A stretch of 64,000 nt of DNA from positions 868,001 to 932,000 of the forward strand of contig NZ_CP031933.2 in assembly GCF_003606365.2 (NCBI RefSeq). The letters run 5' to 3'. Position 1 is the first letter of the stretch, and the number at the start of each line of letters is the position of its first letter. The notes beneath the pieces were generated by a model. It did not search any database. It was not told where the DNA came from and was given only the letters and a program-made list of their open reading frames with translations. This DNA is from Companilactobacillus zhachilii. Lineage in GTDB: Bacteria > Bacillota > Bacilli > Lactobacillales > Lactobacillaceae. Position numbers and translations under genes: made by a program. Positions 34,050-43,957 of the stretch are shown here, piece after piece.

Positions 34050-35253
34050 AGAAGCTCAAGAATTTATTCGCTCTAAGGATAATCCACAAGAAGATAAGGA
34101 TAAAAAGGTTAACGAAATTAAGGAACTTACTAGAAGTTTCAAACAAGCTCAAAGTCTTAATGATTTATCCGATGAATTGGGTGAACTAAAGGATGACGTT
34201 AAAGAAGATCGTTCAAAGAAATTCCCAGAACAAGGAAAAGGTAAAAAGATTAACCGTAATGAAGATCCACTGAAGGAAATGCGTTCAGCTATTAATGATT
34301 ATCTACATTCTGGTGGTACAGTTCGTTCAGACAAGCTTCGATTTACAGAAGGTAAGGACAAAGATTTAATTATTCCAACAGAATTAACACGTGATGCACT
34401 AGATGGTATTAAATCTGCTGATGTTAATCCAACAATTCCTACATCAATCTCTTACATCCCTCAAGATGAAGTTAAAACTGTTGTAGATTTAGGCAGTTTT
34501 GTAAATCATAAGTCTGTCAATACTGCTACTGGTTCATATCCAATTCGTAAGAAGGCTACTGCTAAATTGAATACAGTTGCTGAATTAGAAAAGAACCCTG
34601 AACTAGCAAAACCAAATTTCACAGAAATTAGTTACAAAGTTGAAACAAGACGTGGTGCCGAACCAGTTTCACAAGAAAGTATCGATGATTCAGCTGTTGA
34701 TTTGATTCCATTCTTAGTAAACGATGCTAACGAACAAAAGATTAATACAACTAATGCTGATATTGCAGCAATCTTTGAATCATTTAAACCACTAACTGTT
34801 AAGACACTTGATGATATTAAACATATTAACAACGTTGACTTGGACCAAGCATATAATCGTTCAATTGTTGCAACTGGTTCATTCTATCAATGGTTAGATA
34901 CTTTAAAAGATGGAAACGGTCGTTACCTATTACAAACTGATGTTAAATCTGCTTCTGGTACATCTATTTTCGGTATTCCAGTATTTAAGATTGATGATGA
35001 TCTATTTGGTGCTAAGGGTGATGCTCATGCGTTTATTGGTGATTTGAATCGTGCTATTTTCTATGCCGATCGTGCACAAATTACTGCAAGATGGGTGGAT
35101 GACACTGTATATGGTCAATACCTTCAAGTTGGTACTCGTTATGACATCGTTAAGGCTGATGAAAATGCTGGTTTCTTCTTAACGGTTGATAATAAAACTG
35201 CTTCTGCTGCTGATGCTTCTAATGTTGGTACTCAGACTGCTGCTGGTAAGTAA
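34018..35253 (+). CDS. Major capsid protein, HK97 fold
   Basis: 411 residues. N-terminal coiled-coil delta domain (about 1-75) removed by the protease, then the HK97 fold: IIPTELTRDALDGIKSADVN, a conserved EPVSQESIDDSAVDLIPFL, and FIGDLNRAIFYADRAQITAR. Overlaps the protease gene by 32 bases, in a coupled head-gene set. Confidence 0.93.
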   Translation: MTKEELQKQIKEAQEFIRSKDNPQEDKDKKVNEIKELTRSFKQAQSLNDLSDELGELKDDVKEDRSKKFPEQGKGKKINRNEDPLKEMRSAINDYLHSGGTVRSDKLRFTEGKDKDLIIPTELTRDALDGIKSADVNPTIPTSISYIPQDEVKTVVDLGSFVNHKSVNTATGSYPIRKKATAKLNTVAELEKNPELAKPNFTEISYKVETRRGAEPVSQESIDDSAVDLIPFLVNDANEQKINTTNADIAAIFESFKPLTVKTLDDIKHINNVDLDQAYNRSIVATGSFYQWLDTLKDGNGRYLLQTDVKSASGTSIFGIPVFKIDDDLFGAKGDAHAFIGDLNRAIFYADRAQITARWVDDTVYGQYLQVGTRYDIVKADENAGFFLTVDNKTASAADASNVGTQTAAGK

Positions 35254-35255
35254 TC

Positions 35256-35609
35256 ATGGATGATTCACTATTAAGCGACTTGAAATTAAGTTTAAGACTT
35301 GATTCCGACGAAGAAGACGATACGATTTTGAATCGTAATTTAACTGCTGCCGAAAGTTATATTAAAGGAGCAATTGGTAATGATGACGGGCTTATGAAAG
35401 GATTTTATGAGCTTGATTCTGTTAAACATTCTTATGAGATTGCTGTAATTGCTTTAGCAAGTTCATATTATACTTTTAGATCATCTGGTATGACCGGACG
35501 TATTAATACAGTTGATATGACTGGTAATTCAATTATTGCTCAATTACGAGGTAAGTATTTAAAAGAAAAAGAAAGACGTGAGGCCGATGGTTCAGAACAT
35601 CAATCCTAG
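35256..35609 (+). CDS. Head-tail connector (gp6-like adaptor)
   Basis: 117 residues. DDSLLSDLKLSLRLDSDEED and LTAAESYIKGAIG are the usual gp6/YqbG-type landmarks. It forms the adaptor ring beneath the portal. Starts two bases after the capsid stop. Confidence 0.88.
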   Translation: MDDSLLSDLKLSLRLDSDEEDDTILNRNLTAAESYIKGAIGNDDGLMKGFYELDSVKHSYEIAVIALASSYYTFRSSGMTGRINTVDMTGNSIIAQLRGKYLKEKERREADGSEHQS

Positions 35610-35940
35610 TAGATTGAAGTATCGAGTTAGTTTAGGCAAAGCAGGATTCGTAGAAACACCACAAGGAACTAATAGACCAGATTTTAAAGAAATTAAAAAT
35701 CTTTGGTGTGGAATATATACAATGTCGATGACACAACAGATTACTCTTTTAGGTTCGCCGAATACTTTTGACTTAGTTTTAATCATTAGACATCAGTCAG
35801 ATGGTTTAAAAGGCGTTAAATACGCACGTTTTAAGGACCAGTTGTATCAATTAGTTGGTAGTTCCCCCGACTTTGACGATTCACCACGTTCTTTTGATTT
35901 AATAACTCTAAAGAAAATAGATAAAATTGGAATTTCTTGA
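35587..35940 (+). CDS. Head-tail joining protein (head closure)
   Basis: 117 residues. Family pattern: small beta-barrel with RLKYRVSLGK...TNRPDFKEIKNLWCGIYTMS and LVLIIRHQSDG. ATG at 35587 is used; a GTG nine bases before it is possible. Overlaps the connector by 23 bases. Confidence 0.8.
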   Translation: MVQNINPSRLKYRVSLGKAGFVETPQGTNRPDFKEIKNLWCGIYTMSMTQQITLLGSPNTFDLVLIIRHQSDGLKGVKYARFKDQLYQLVGSSPDFDDSPRSFDLITLKKIDKIGIS

Positions 35941-36361
35941 GGGTCTTGAAAAATTAGAAAGGGAACTATCTAATTTATCTTTAACTCCTAGTCAAAAGAA
36001 AGCTATGACTAAAGCAGGAGCAGAAGTCTATAAAGAGAGTCTTAAAAATAATTTGAACAGTAGTTTACATAAGGGTCCACACACACGTAGATCAAATATC
36101 AAATTAGCAGATGACATCAGTCTTAAATATAAGGGCGCTGATGGTGCTACTTATGTAGGCTTCAAGAGCACTCCTGGTCATTCTGGCTATGTAGCTAGAA
36201 TCCTTAATGACGGCTATATGGCTCATGGTGGTAAAGGTGCCAGTGAACACACCACTAAATATGTTCCAGGACTACATTTTCAAGAACGAACTATAAATGA
36301 AACAAAAGCCCTAGTCTTAGCAGCAGAAGTTAAAAAATACAAAGAAATGTTAGGAGACTAG
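35927..36361 (+). CDS. HK97 gp10-like tail component
   Basis: 144 residues. FLEGLEKLERELSNLSLTPS, and GPHTRRSNIKLADDIS then GFKSTPGHSGYVARILNDGY match the gp10/minor tail completion group. TTG start with weak AAGAAAA upstream; overlaps the previous gene by 14 bases. Confidence 0.85.
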   Translation: MEFLEGLEKLERELSNLSLTPSQKKAMTKAGAEVYKESLKNNLNSSLHKGPHTRRSNIKLADDISLKYKGADGATYVGFKSTPGHSGYVARILNDGYMAHGGKGASEHTTKYVPGLHFQERTINETKALVLAAEVKKYKEMLGD

Positions 36362-36362
36362 C

Positions 36363-36728
36363 ATGATTACCAAAAAAGTTAAGGATATTTTGCTTAAACG
36401 AGCGGATGAGTTAGAAATTAACCCGTCCTGTTTTTTTACTCAAAATATTCCACAAGGTTATACAGACGTTGATAAAACAACTGTTTTAATAACTGAAATT
36501 AGTAGCGTTTATTCAAATCGTGCTAGTGATGTTTCTACCACTAAAGAAAGTAGGATAGAAATACAGATTTTTTATCGTGGAGATACTAGCCCAGATATTA
36601 CAGAATCAATAATTAATCAAGAATTAGAAAAAAACTGGTTCTATCAATATGACTCATATCCGGACGTTGATCCAGATACGGGCTTTTTGACTAGAACCAT
36701 GAAATACGAAAAAACGGAGGTCATTTAA
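36363..36728 (+). CDS. DUF806 tail terminator-like protein
   Basis: 121 residues, DUF806 pattern: CFFTQNIPQGYTDVDKTTVL and RIEIQIFYRGDTSPDI. Position between gp10 and the tail tube gene matches a tail terminator. One base separates it from the upstream stop. Confidence 0.83.
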   Translation: MITKKVKDILLKRADELEINPSCFFTQNIPQGYTDVDKTTVLITEISSVYSNRASDVSTTKESRIEIQIFYRGDTSPDITESIINQELEKNWFYQYDSYPDVDPDTGFLTRTMKYEKTEVI

Positions 36729-37364
36729 ATGGCATTATCAGGTTTTGAATCAGCACGTATCGGTATCTATACCGATAATACTGAAACAATTGACAAGGAC
36801 AATATTTTTACAATTGAACCCAAAGAAGGAGGTTCAGTAGTTAGTGCGACAATTTCAAATTTATCACCAACTATCACACCTATTTATGGGTCTGATCAAG
36901 AATGGAAAGCAGGTTCTAAAGGTCATGGTGCTATTTCAGTAGCATTTCTTGCTAACGCAATTCCACAAGAAGTCAGACAAAAGATTTTGGGAATGGCAAC
37001 TTTCGATGGTGGTATTTCGGGTATTGGTAAGAAAACAGAATCACCATATTGTGTTTTTGAAATGATTTCACATGACGCAACAGACGAAAGTGTTGGTGCT
37101 CATTTAGCTTTAGTTAAAGGAAGATTCCACCTTACTACCGTTGCTCCAAAGACAAACACAAACACAACTGTTTATGATCAAGAACAACTTACATTTAGTG
37201 CTACTGATCGTGATTCTGATGGATTCGCATACTTTGAAGCCTTAGAGGATGGAAAGAATTATGATGCAGGCAAGTGGGAAACAAAAATCTTTGGTATTCC
37301 ACTAACAACAGATGGTGCCGCTCCTGCTCCAAAGACTTCAGGAACAACAGGTACTCCAGCATAA
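36729..37364 (+). CDS. Major tail tube protein (phi13 family)
   Basis: 211 residues. MALSGFESARIGIYTDNTET and KGHGAISVAFLANAIPQEVR are family marks; TFSATDRDSDGFAYFEALED follows. It builds the tail tube. The end is rich in Pro, Thr and Gly (TDGAAPAPKTSGTTGTPA), a flexible tail. GGAGGTCATTTAA is upstream. Confidence 0.9.
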   Translation: MALSGFESARIGIYTDNTETIDKDNIFTIEPKEGGSVVSATISNLSPTITPIYGSDQEWKAGSKGHGAISVAFLANAIPQEVRQKILGMATFDGGISGIGKKTESPYCVFEMISHDATDESVGAHLALVKGRFHLTTVAPKTNTNTTVYDQEQLTFSATDRDSDGFAYFEALEDGKNYDAGKWETKIFGIPLTTDGAAPAPKTSGTTGTPA

Positions 37365-37387
37365 AATTAGAAGGGAAAGATTAATCA

Positions 37388-37801
37388 ATGTCTAAAGAAT
37401 TCGTATACATCAATGCGTTCGGCCGTCGCTTTACGGTCAAGAAAAGTAACAAAAATTTGAGACTTTCTTACGCATATTACACAAATTTAAGTAATAAGAA
37501 CAAAAACATGATGGCTGTAGCTGATGAAGCAGACAACATTGAAACTAAAGATTTGGGGGAACGTGAAGCTGCTGAGCAAATTATGAACAGCTTCGATACA
37601 GCCTCTAAAGCTGCATTAGATTTACAAAATGTTCCAGTCAATTTTATTAAGGAAATTTTGAAATTGACTCCTAAGCAAGTATCAATGCTTGACGACATGA
37701 CTACATCGGAAACAGGTGCTTTGGCAGGCCGAATCGCTCACGGTGTTACTTCGGATGATGAGGATATTGACCCAAAAAAGCCACACAAGAGGAGCAAGTA
37801 G
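37388..37801 (+). CDS. Tail assembly chaperone, short form (gpG)
   Basis: 137 residues. YINAFGRRFTVKKSNKNLRL begins it; the end PKKPHKRSK is produced if no frameshift takes place. In siphoviruses gpG is made in excess over gpGT and both guide tape measure and tube assembly. A slippery A-AAA-AAG lies at 37774, 20 bases before the stop. Confidence 0.88.
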   Translation: MSKEFVYINAFGRRFTVKKSNKNLRLSYAYYTNLSNKNKNMMAVADEADNIETKDLGEREAAEQIMNSFDTASKAALDLQNVPVNFIKEILKLTPKQVSMLDDMTTSETGALAGRIAHGVTSDDEDIDPKKPHKRSK

Positions 37802-38025
37802 ATCCTTTTACCGTCTATCAAGATTTCTTAAATTACGAAAAACAAATTATGCAAGAAACAGGTTGGGACTTAGAAACAGTTGAGTCTCAGCCATTTTTTG
37901 TACTTGCAGAAATTTTAGACGATAAACGTGAATCTAATAACCCTAATAATTCTGTTGGTCCTATGAGTTTGACCGACTTTATTAAAACGGGTGGTGTTTC
38001 CTCAATTTTAGAGAAAGGAGGATAA
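37774..38025 (+). CDS. T extension of the gpGT tail chaperone (reached by -1 frameshift)
   Basis: After slipping at A-AAA-AAG (37774-37780) the -1 frame reads ATQEEQVDPFTVYQDFLNYE and on for about 80 codons to TAA at 38023. The frame has no start codon with a ribosome site of its own. It lies between the tail chaperone and tape measure, exactly as in lambda-like phages. The frameshift product is gpG joined to this part. Confidence 0.88.
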   Translation, partial: KKATQEEQVDPFTVYQDFLNYEKQIMQETGWDLETVESQPFFVLAEILDDKRESNNPNNSVGPMSLTDFIKTGGVSSILEKGG

Positions 38026-38031
38026 ATATAA

Positions 38032-41000
38032 ATGGCAAAAGATATGGAACTAAATACAGGTATCCATATTGATTCAATTCAAGCTGAAGGCTCCCTCCAG
38101 TCTCTAAGAAATCAAGTTAAGGCGTTAACGTCTGAGTGGAAGATTAATGAGCAAGTCCAACGAGCTAATGGTAATTATCAATCAGCGTATCAAGCAAAGG
38201 CCGAAGGATTAGGGCGAGCTATTGAAGGACAGACTAATTATCTTAATCGATTAAAGTCTGAAATGAGCAACCTCGATAGAACTACTACAGAAGGTAGTCA
38301 GAAGTTTAGTCAATATACTAATCAAGTTAATACAGCTACACGTCAGCTTAATAATATGATTCAGCAACAAGACCGTGCTAAATCCACTTTAAACTTGTAT
38401 ACAACAGGTATTAAAGAACAAAAGCAAGCAATGGAAAATGCTAAGAACGTTTCTCAATCACTTGTTGAACGTTATAAAGCTGAAGGCAAAGAGATTAAGG
38501 CATCAGCGACCGAAAGAACGGCACTGAAGACACGTATTCAAGAACTCAACTCTTTGTATTCAAAGGAATCAAGTGAGCTAGAACGTGTTAAAAAAGAATC
38601 TGGTGCAACATCTAAGGAATATGCTACACAGACTAAACGTGTTAATGAACTTGGTACTGAAATTGCTAAAAGTCGTACCCGCTATCGTGAGTTAGGCAGT
38701 GAGTTAGGTGGAATGGGTACACATTTCACTGGAATCAGACAAGCAGCCGCTACTTCTAAAACCGCTATTGGCAATATGAATAGCAGCATTAAAAATAGTA
38801 TAAGTCATATGAAGAATATGGCTATGGCAGCAGGTATAGCGGGTGCAGCAGTTACTGCTATGTTCGTTAGTGGTGCTAAAAAATCTGTTGAACTTGAAAA
38901 TAGCTACAAACAGATTACTAACCTGGCTGAAACTGGTGGCGAAAAGGTAGTGGAAGCTACTAAGAACGTATCTAGAATGCAAGAAGACGGTCAAAAGTAT
39001 GCTTTAAAGTATGGTAAGTCACAACAAGAGATTGCAGATGGCTACGAAGACTTAATCAAGCGTGGATATGACACTAAACAAGCATTGGGTGCTATGAAGT
39101 CTGAATTACAGGCTTCTGTAGCTTCTGGTGATGATTTTAAAGACGTTGTTAAAGTTTCATCACAAACGCTCGAAGAGTTCGGTATGAAAACAACATCTAC
39201 ATCAGGAATGATCAAGAATACTAAAAAAGTTGTTAATGATTTAGCATATGCAGCCGATATGACAGCCACAGGATTTAGTGATCTGGGTATTGGTATGTCG
39301 TATGTTGGCTCAACTGCTCATCAAGCTGGATTTAGTTTAAGTGAAACGTCTAGTGCAATGGGTATCTTATCTAACAACGGACTGGAAGCATCCCAAGCTG
39401 GTACTGGTTTACGAAAAGTAATTAATAGTTTGATTTCGCCAACTAAGACAGGCGCTTCTGCACTTCAAGAATTAGGATTAAGTACCAAGGATTTTACCGA
39501 TAATAAAGGTAATATGAAGTCCATGACTGACATATTCGGTTTATTGCATGACAAGATGCAAGGCTTGGGTAAGAACAAGCAAACCGATATTTTCCATGAT
39601 TTATTTGGTACAACAGGTCAACAAGCCGGTTTAATCTTGGCTGAAAATGCTAAGCAACTTGGCGAATTGAATCAAAAGGTTGCTGATTCTGCAAAGAATG
39701 ATTATGTTGGAAAGCTATCTAAAAAGAATAGTGAAACAGGTAAAGTCGCATTAGATAGATTAAAGCAGTCTGTTAATGCTATTACTATGACTATTTCGAG
39801 TGCTGCATTGCCAGCCATTACAGAAATTGGTGATAAGTTAGCTAAAGCAGCAGGTACTAAAGAGTTTGAAAACGCTGTAAAAGGTGTTGGCAAATGGGTT
39901 GGAAATCTAACTGATAAAGTAGCTGATTTCTTTACTTACTTAGGCAAACATTCTGATGACTTAAAAGGTATTACAGGTTCTTTAGGAACAATTGTTAAAG
40001 ATATAGCCAAGGGTGCTTGGGATACGTTTTATGGAATTATCAAGGGAATCGGTAAGGCATTTAATTTAGTTCATACCAATGGTAAAAAGGCCGAAGACCC
40101 ACTAAAAATTTTGAATCAATTTGTGTCTGGTATTGCTAAACATGAACAAGCTCTCAAAACTATAGGAGGCTTGTTAGCTGGTATTTGGGTAGCTGATAAA
40201 GTAGCTAATTTTGCAGTTAAAATCAATGATGTTACTGATGCCTTTAAAGGTTTGAAAGATAAACTAGTTCATTCAAATATTGAAACCGCTGCAAGTGAAG
40301 TTGGCGAAAAAACTGGTGAAAACCTTACACAAGGAATTACTTCAAAAATGGATAGTGGAGCAATTGAAAGTAAAGGTTCAGCACTTGGACTATCGCTAGG
40401 CACTAAGTTATCCATTGGAGCAACTGCTGCTTTAGCCGGTATAGATATAGCTGGTGCAATTAGTGCGAAGACTCAAAGTCAGAAGGTTAAAAACATTGGT
40501 GGAGCCATTGGTACTACATTGGGAGCTGGAATTGGTGGCGTATTAGGTGGTGCACCTGGCGCAATGTTGGGAGCAACCATAGGTGATCAACTTGGTAAAT
40601 CTGCTGCTCCTGCGTTTCAAAAATGGTTATATCATCCAGATGATCCGACAGCTAAAAAAGGCACAAGTAAATATTATGACCAGTTAGCAGCATCAGCCAA
40701 AAAGCGTGCCAATCAATTTAAGAGCAATATGCTAGATCCTGACAGTACTGCTTATGAGCAAGGGCAAGATTTAAAACAGATGAAAATAGCCGAAGCCAAT
40801 GTCAAAAAATATGAGGCTTTAGCTAAAAGAGCAGAAAAAGCTAAAGAGAGTATTAATAAGCCTCCTAAAAAGACTTCTACAGCTAAAGCAATTCAGGATG
40901 TAGCTACGACACATGTATCTAAAACAGATATTAAGAATGTTAAAAGTATGGTGTCGGCTGTAAAAGATTACGAAACAGCTATTAAAAGCCTTAAGTTAAG

Positions 41001-43107
41001 CCTTAAAAAGAACAGTCCTTCTAAGGAACTATCTAAAATTGATAAGTCAATTAAGGGTAAGTCTAAAGAATGGAAAAGTATGGTAAAACCAGTTAATGAT
41101 GTAGCTGGTGCATTTAAGAAGTTTTCATCTTTCACAAAGTCTATGAAGAAAGACCCATTTTCTGATTTGAATAGTGATTTAAAGAAGTTAAAGAAAACCC
41201 TTAAAGATAGTAATATTACAGATAAATTAGATTCCATGGCAAAAGATTTAAAGAAAAATAAACTTGCCAGTGAACTAAAGACTATGGCTAGTTCTATTAA
41301 AACTGATACTAAGACGTGGACTAAATTCGCTAAGCCAATTAGAGACGTTCAAAAAGCTTTTCAAGAGCTTAACAAATTTACTAAGACGTATAGTAAATCT
41401 GATCCATTTGCCAATTTGGATAAAGATATTCAAAACTTAACTAAGACTTTAAATAATCAGAATATCGGTAAAATTCTAAAATCGCAGATAACTGAAGCTA
41501 ATAAGGCAACAACTAAAGTAACCTTCGATACTGATTTCAAAAACCTTACAGATAATGTTGTGGACGCCCTAAAATCATTCAAGACTAACTTTGATAAGTC
41601 CTGGAAAGATGTGTGGGCTAATACAGGCTCTGAGGAAAAGGACGCATTAGCCAAAGTTGTAAGTAATTACAGCTCTAAAATGAATGCCATTTCTAAGAAG
41701 GAAATTAGTTTTTCTAGCGACTATTTAAATAAATGGAGTTCGTGGTTAAAATCTGTAACAAGCTCATTTAAGACAGCATTTAATTCTTTGCCAGGACTGG
41801 CTAGTACCGCATTAGGAAAAGTTATAACTAATGTTAATAAGGGTATCGGTGGGATTAATTCAGTCATTACTGATTTTGGTGGTAAATCACTGAATTTAGC
41901 AAAATATGCTGTAGGTACTGCTGGTACCCCTGGTGGTAATTTAGCTGTTGTTGGTGAGCAAGGATATGAGCTTGCTTATGACAAAGCTAATGGAATTTAT
42001 CCAGTTGGCTTAAAAGGCGAAGAAGTTCGTTACTTGGGTGCTGACACGGCAATCCTTCCACACCACTTATCAGAGCAATTTATGGGAATGGTAGCCAATC
42101 TACCACACCATGCAACTGGTAAAGGTGATACAAATAAAACATCCGAAGACATGACCGATTATGTATTTGAACATTTGGATGAAATAAAAAAAGACCCAGT
42201 TCCATTTTTAAAGAAACCTTACTTTGAGAAGGCTAGTTTTAGTGGAAATGAGTTTATTAGTCGTTTCGGAAATGCTATTTCAAATGGTTTTCTAAAAGCT
42301 ATTGCTGAACCATTTAAGAAAATATTAGCCGATATGGACTTTAGTGGAGCTGGCGGTGCTAGACCAGCCAAAGCATACGGTCCAATGATTAAAGCGGCCG
42401 CTGCTTACATGCACCAGAAGATAACTGATTTTAATGTAGATATGATTGAACGTATCATCGCCAATGAATCAGGTGGTGATCCTAACGTTACTAATAACTG
42501 GGACAGCAATGCAAAAGCTGGTACACCATCAACTGGTATCCTTCAATATATTCTACCTACATTCTTAAACTATGCTATGCCAGGACATACTAATATCCAC
42601 AATCCGTTAGATCAGTTGATTGCGTTATTTAACGATGCTACATGGCGTACTGATATGGGTATGGGTTACAACGGTAAGTATGGCGAATGGCGTGGTAGTG
42701 CTTCTGGTCCTAGTGGACCAAGACTTATGTATGATGGTGGCCTTATTAATAAACCAACAAGTATTATTGGTGGTGAGGCTGGTCCCGAAGTTATGATTCC
42801 ACTAAATAACAAAATGAGAGCAGTTCAAATTTTACAAAAGGCCAAAGACACTATAGGTGGTCCCGATGATACTAATGCATCAGTTTCGATTGATACGACC
42901 AGAGTTGAAAGCAATCAACAACAACAATTGATGATGACTCAAATTATGGTTAAATTGCTAAGTAAGATTGCTGACGGTTCAATGGCTTCTGATGTTTCAA
43001 ATGGTGGCACATCATTAAATGATATTTCAAATGCTTTAGATAAAATTGGCTTATCTAATCGAAAAATGACTAAGTTCCAAGGAAAGGGAGGTACAGCATT
43101 TGCCTAA
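38032..43107 (+). CDS. Tape measure protein with lysozyme-like domain
   Basis: 1691 residues. Long N-terminal coiled coil (about 20-230), the TP901-type core (about 310-540, with DDFKDVVKVSSQTLEEFGMK and GMSYVGSTAHQAGFSLSE), a hydrophobic Gly-rich region (about 825-860), lysine-rich coiled repeats with DPFSDLNSDLKKLKK-like copies (about 1000-1170), and a lysozyme-like domain (about 1455-1560) with catalytic-type Glu in IERIIANESGG. Sets tail length and probably opens the cell wall during DNA entry. Confidence 0.95.
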   Translation: MAKDMELNTGIHIDSIQAEGSLQSLRNQVKALTSEWKINEQVQRANGNYQSAYQAKAEGLGRAIEGQTNYLNRLKSEMSNLDRTTTEGSQKFSQYTNQVNTATRQLNNMIQQQDRAKSTLNLYTTGIKEQKQAMENAKNVSQSLVERYKAEGKEIKASATERTALKTRIQELNSLYSKESSELERVKKESGATSKEYATQTKRVNELGTEIAKSRTRYRELGSELGGMGTHFTGIRQAAATSKTAIGNMNSSIKNSISHMKNMAMAAGIAGAAVTAMFVSGAKKSVELENSYKQITNLAETGGEKVVEATKNVSRMQEDGQKYALKYGKSQQEIADGYEDLIKRGYDTKQALGAMKSELQASVASGDDFKDVVKVSSQTLEEFGMKTTSTSGMIKNTKKVVNDLAYAADMTATGFSDLGIGMSYVGSTAHQAGFSLSETSSAMGILSNNGLEASQAGTGLRKVINSLISPTKTGASALQELGLSTKDFTDNKGNMKSMTDIFGLLHDKMQGLGKNKQTDIFHDLFGTTGQQAGLILAENAKQLGELNQKVADSAKNDYVGKLSKKNSETGKVALDRLKQSVNAITMTISSAALPAITEIGDKLAKAAGTKEFENAVKGVGKWVGNLTDKVADFFTYLGKHSDDLKGITGSLGTIVKDIAKGAWDTFYGIIKGIGKAFNLVHTNGKKAEDPLKILNQFVSGIAKHEQALKTIGGLLAGIWVADKVANFAVKINDVTDAFKGLKDKLVHSNIETAASEVGEKTGENLTQGITSKMDSGAIESKGSALGLSLGTKLSIGATAALAGIDIAGAISAKTQSQKVKNIGGAIGTTLGAGIGGVLGGAPGAMLGATIGDQLGKSAAPAFQKWLYHPDDPTAKKGTSKYYDQLAASAKKRANQFKSNMLDPDSTAYEQGQDLKQMKIAEANVKKYEALAKRAEKAKESINKPPKKTSTAKAIQDVATTHVSKTDIKNVKSMVSAVKDYETAIKSLKLSLKKNSPSKELSKIDKSIKGKSKEWKSMVKPVNDVAGAFKKFSSFTKSMKKDPFSDLNSDLKKLKKTLKDSNITDKLDSMAKDLKKNKLASELKTMASSIKTDTKTWTKFAKPIRDVQKAFQELNKFTKTYSKSDPFANLDKDIQNLTKTLNNQNIGKILKSQITEANKATTKVTFDTDFKNLTDNVVDALKSFKTNFDKSWKDVWANTGSEEKDALAKVVSNYSSKMNAISKKEISFSSDYLNKWSSWLKSVTSSFKTAFNSLPGLASTALGKVITNVNKGIGGINSVITDFGGKSLNLAKYAVGTAGTPGGNLAVVGEQGYELAYDKANGIYPVGLKGEEVRYLGADTAILPHHLSEQFMGMVANLPHHATGKGDTNKTSEDMTDYVFEHLDEIKKDPVPFLKKPYFEKASFSGNEFISRFGNAISNGFLKAIAEPFKKILADMDFSGAGGARPAKAYGPMIKAAAAYMHQKITDFNVDMIERIIANESGGDPNVTNNWDSNAKAGTPSTGILQYILPTFLNYAMPGHTNIHNPLDQLIALFNDATWRTDMGMGYNGKYGEWRGSASGPSGPRLMYDGGLINKPTSIIGGEAGPEVMIPLNNKMRAVQILQKAKDTIGGPDDTNASVSIDTTRVESNQQQQLMMTQIMVKLLSKIADGSMASDVSNGGTSLNDISNALDKIGLSNRKMTKFQGKGGTAFA

Positions 43108-43957
43108 AAGATTATCAGATGGACATTACAGACAGAACTCATTACTAATTAAATCCGATGGACAAAATGAATTTGAGATTAGTAATTATCATGATTTGAT
43201 ATTTACTAGACTTATAGTAGGTTCACCACAGACGGCTCCTAATCTAAAGACTAATGCAGGTGTAGACGGACAAACTCAAATGGGTCCTGTATTGTACACC
43301 TCACGCACGGCCAAAGCCGACTTTTTGCTAAGAGTTGATGATGGAATTGATTTAGAAAGTCGATTCCATGAATTTTATAATAAGTTCTTCAATCGAGGCT
43401 TAGTGAGAGTTCGTCAAAGTTACGATATTGGTCGTTGTTTTTATGGAATACCTAAGCCATTTTCTTATACAGATGTTGGATTTTACGATAAAACTTTTTC
43501 AGTAGAGTTTGATATCCCTAGTGCTTACATGTATTCAGTGGCTAGATCAACGGATTTTCCGATTGATCCAAGTAAGGAAGATTTGATTTCTAATAATTTA
43601 AATCTTTCAACAACTGATTTGAATTACACTCACTCTCAAGGAACCTTTAAAATATTTAATCCTAGCGATTTTGATATTCAACCGTATGAACAGAATCATG
43701 AATTAAATATTATTTTTAAGGGTTCTGGTAGTCCTAGTTTGACTAATATAACCACCCAAGATGTTTTCTCTATGAACTCAAATGTTTCTTCAAATGATTC
43801 TCTAGTCCTGAAAGGTGTACACCCACTGCTTAATGGTGATTCTTGCGAAATAGAAACTAATCACGGTCACATCAATTTAAAGAAAGGTTGGAATAATTTC
43901 AGCTTGGCAGGCTTTAGTGGCACTGTCACATTTGATTTTCCTTTTATATATCTATGA
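43100..43957 (+). CDS. Distal tail protein (Dit)
   Basis: 285 residues. N-terminal Dit domain: HDLIFTRLIVGSPQTAPNLK and FDIPSAYMYSVARSTDF at about 135-152; the C-terminal part is a beta-rich galectin-like domain. TTG start after GGGAGGTACAG, overlapping the tape measure by eight bases. It is the hub between tail tube and baseplate. Confidence 0.9.
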   Translation: MPKRLSDGHYRQNSLLIKSDGQNEFEISNYHDLIFTRLIVGSPQTAPNLKTNAGVDGQTQMGPVLYTSRTAKADFLLRVDDGIDLESRFHEFYNKFFNRGLVRVRQSYDIGRCFYGIPKPFSYTDVGFYDKTFSVEFDIPSAYMYSVARSTDFPIDPSKEDLISNNLNLSTTDLNYTHSQGTFKIFNPSDFDIQPYEQNHELNIIFKGSGSPSLTNITTQDVFSMNSNVSSNDSLVLKGVHPLLNGDSCEIETNHGHINLKKGWNNFSLAGFSGTVTFDFPFIYL

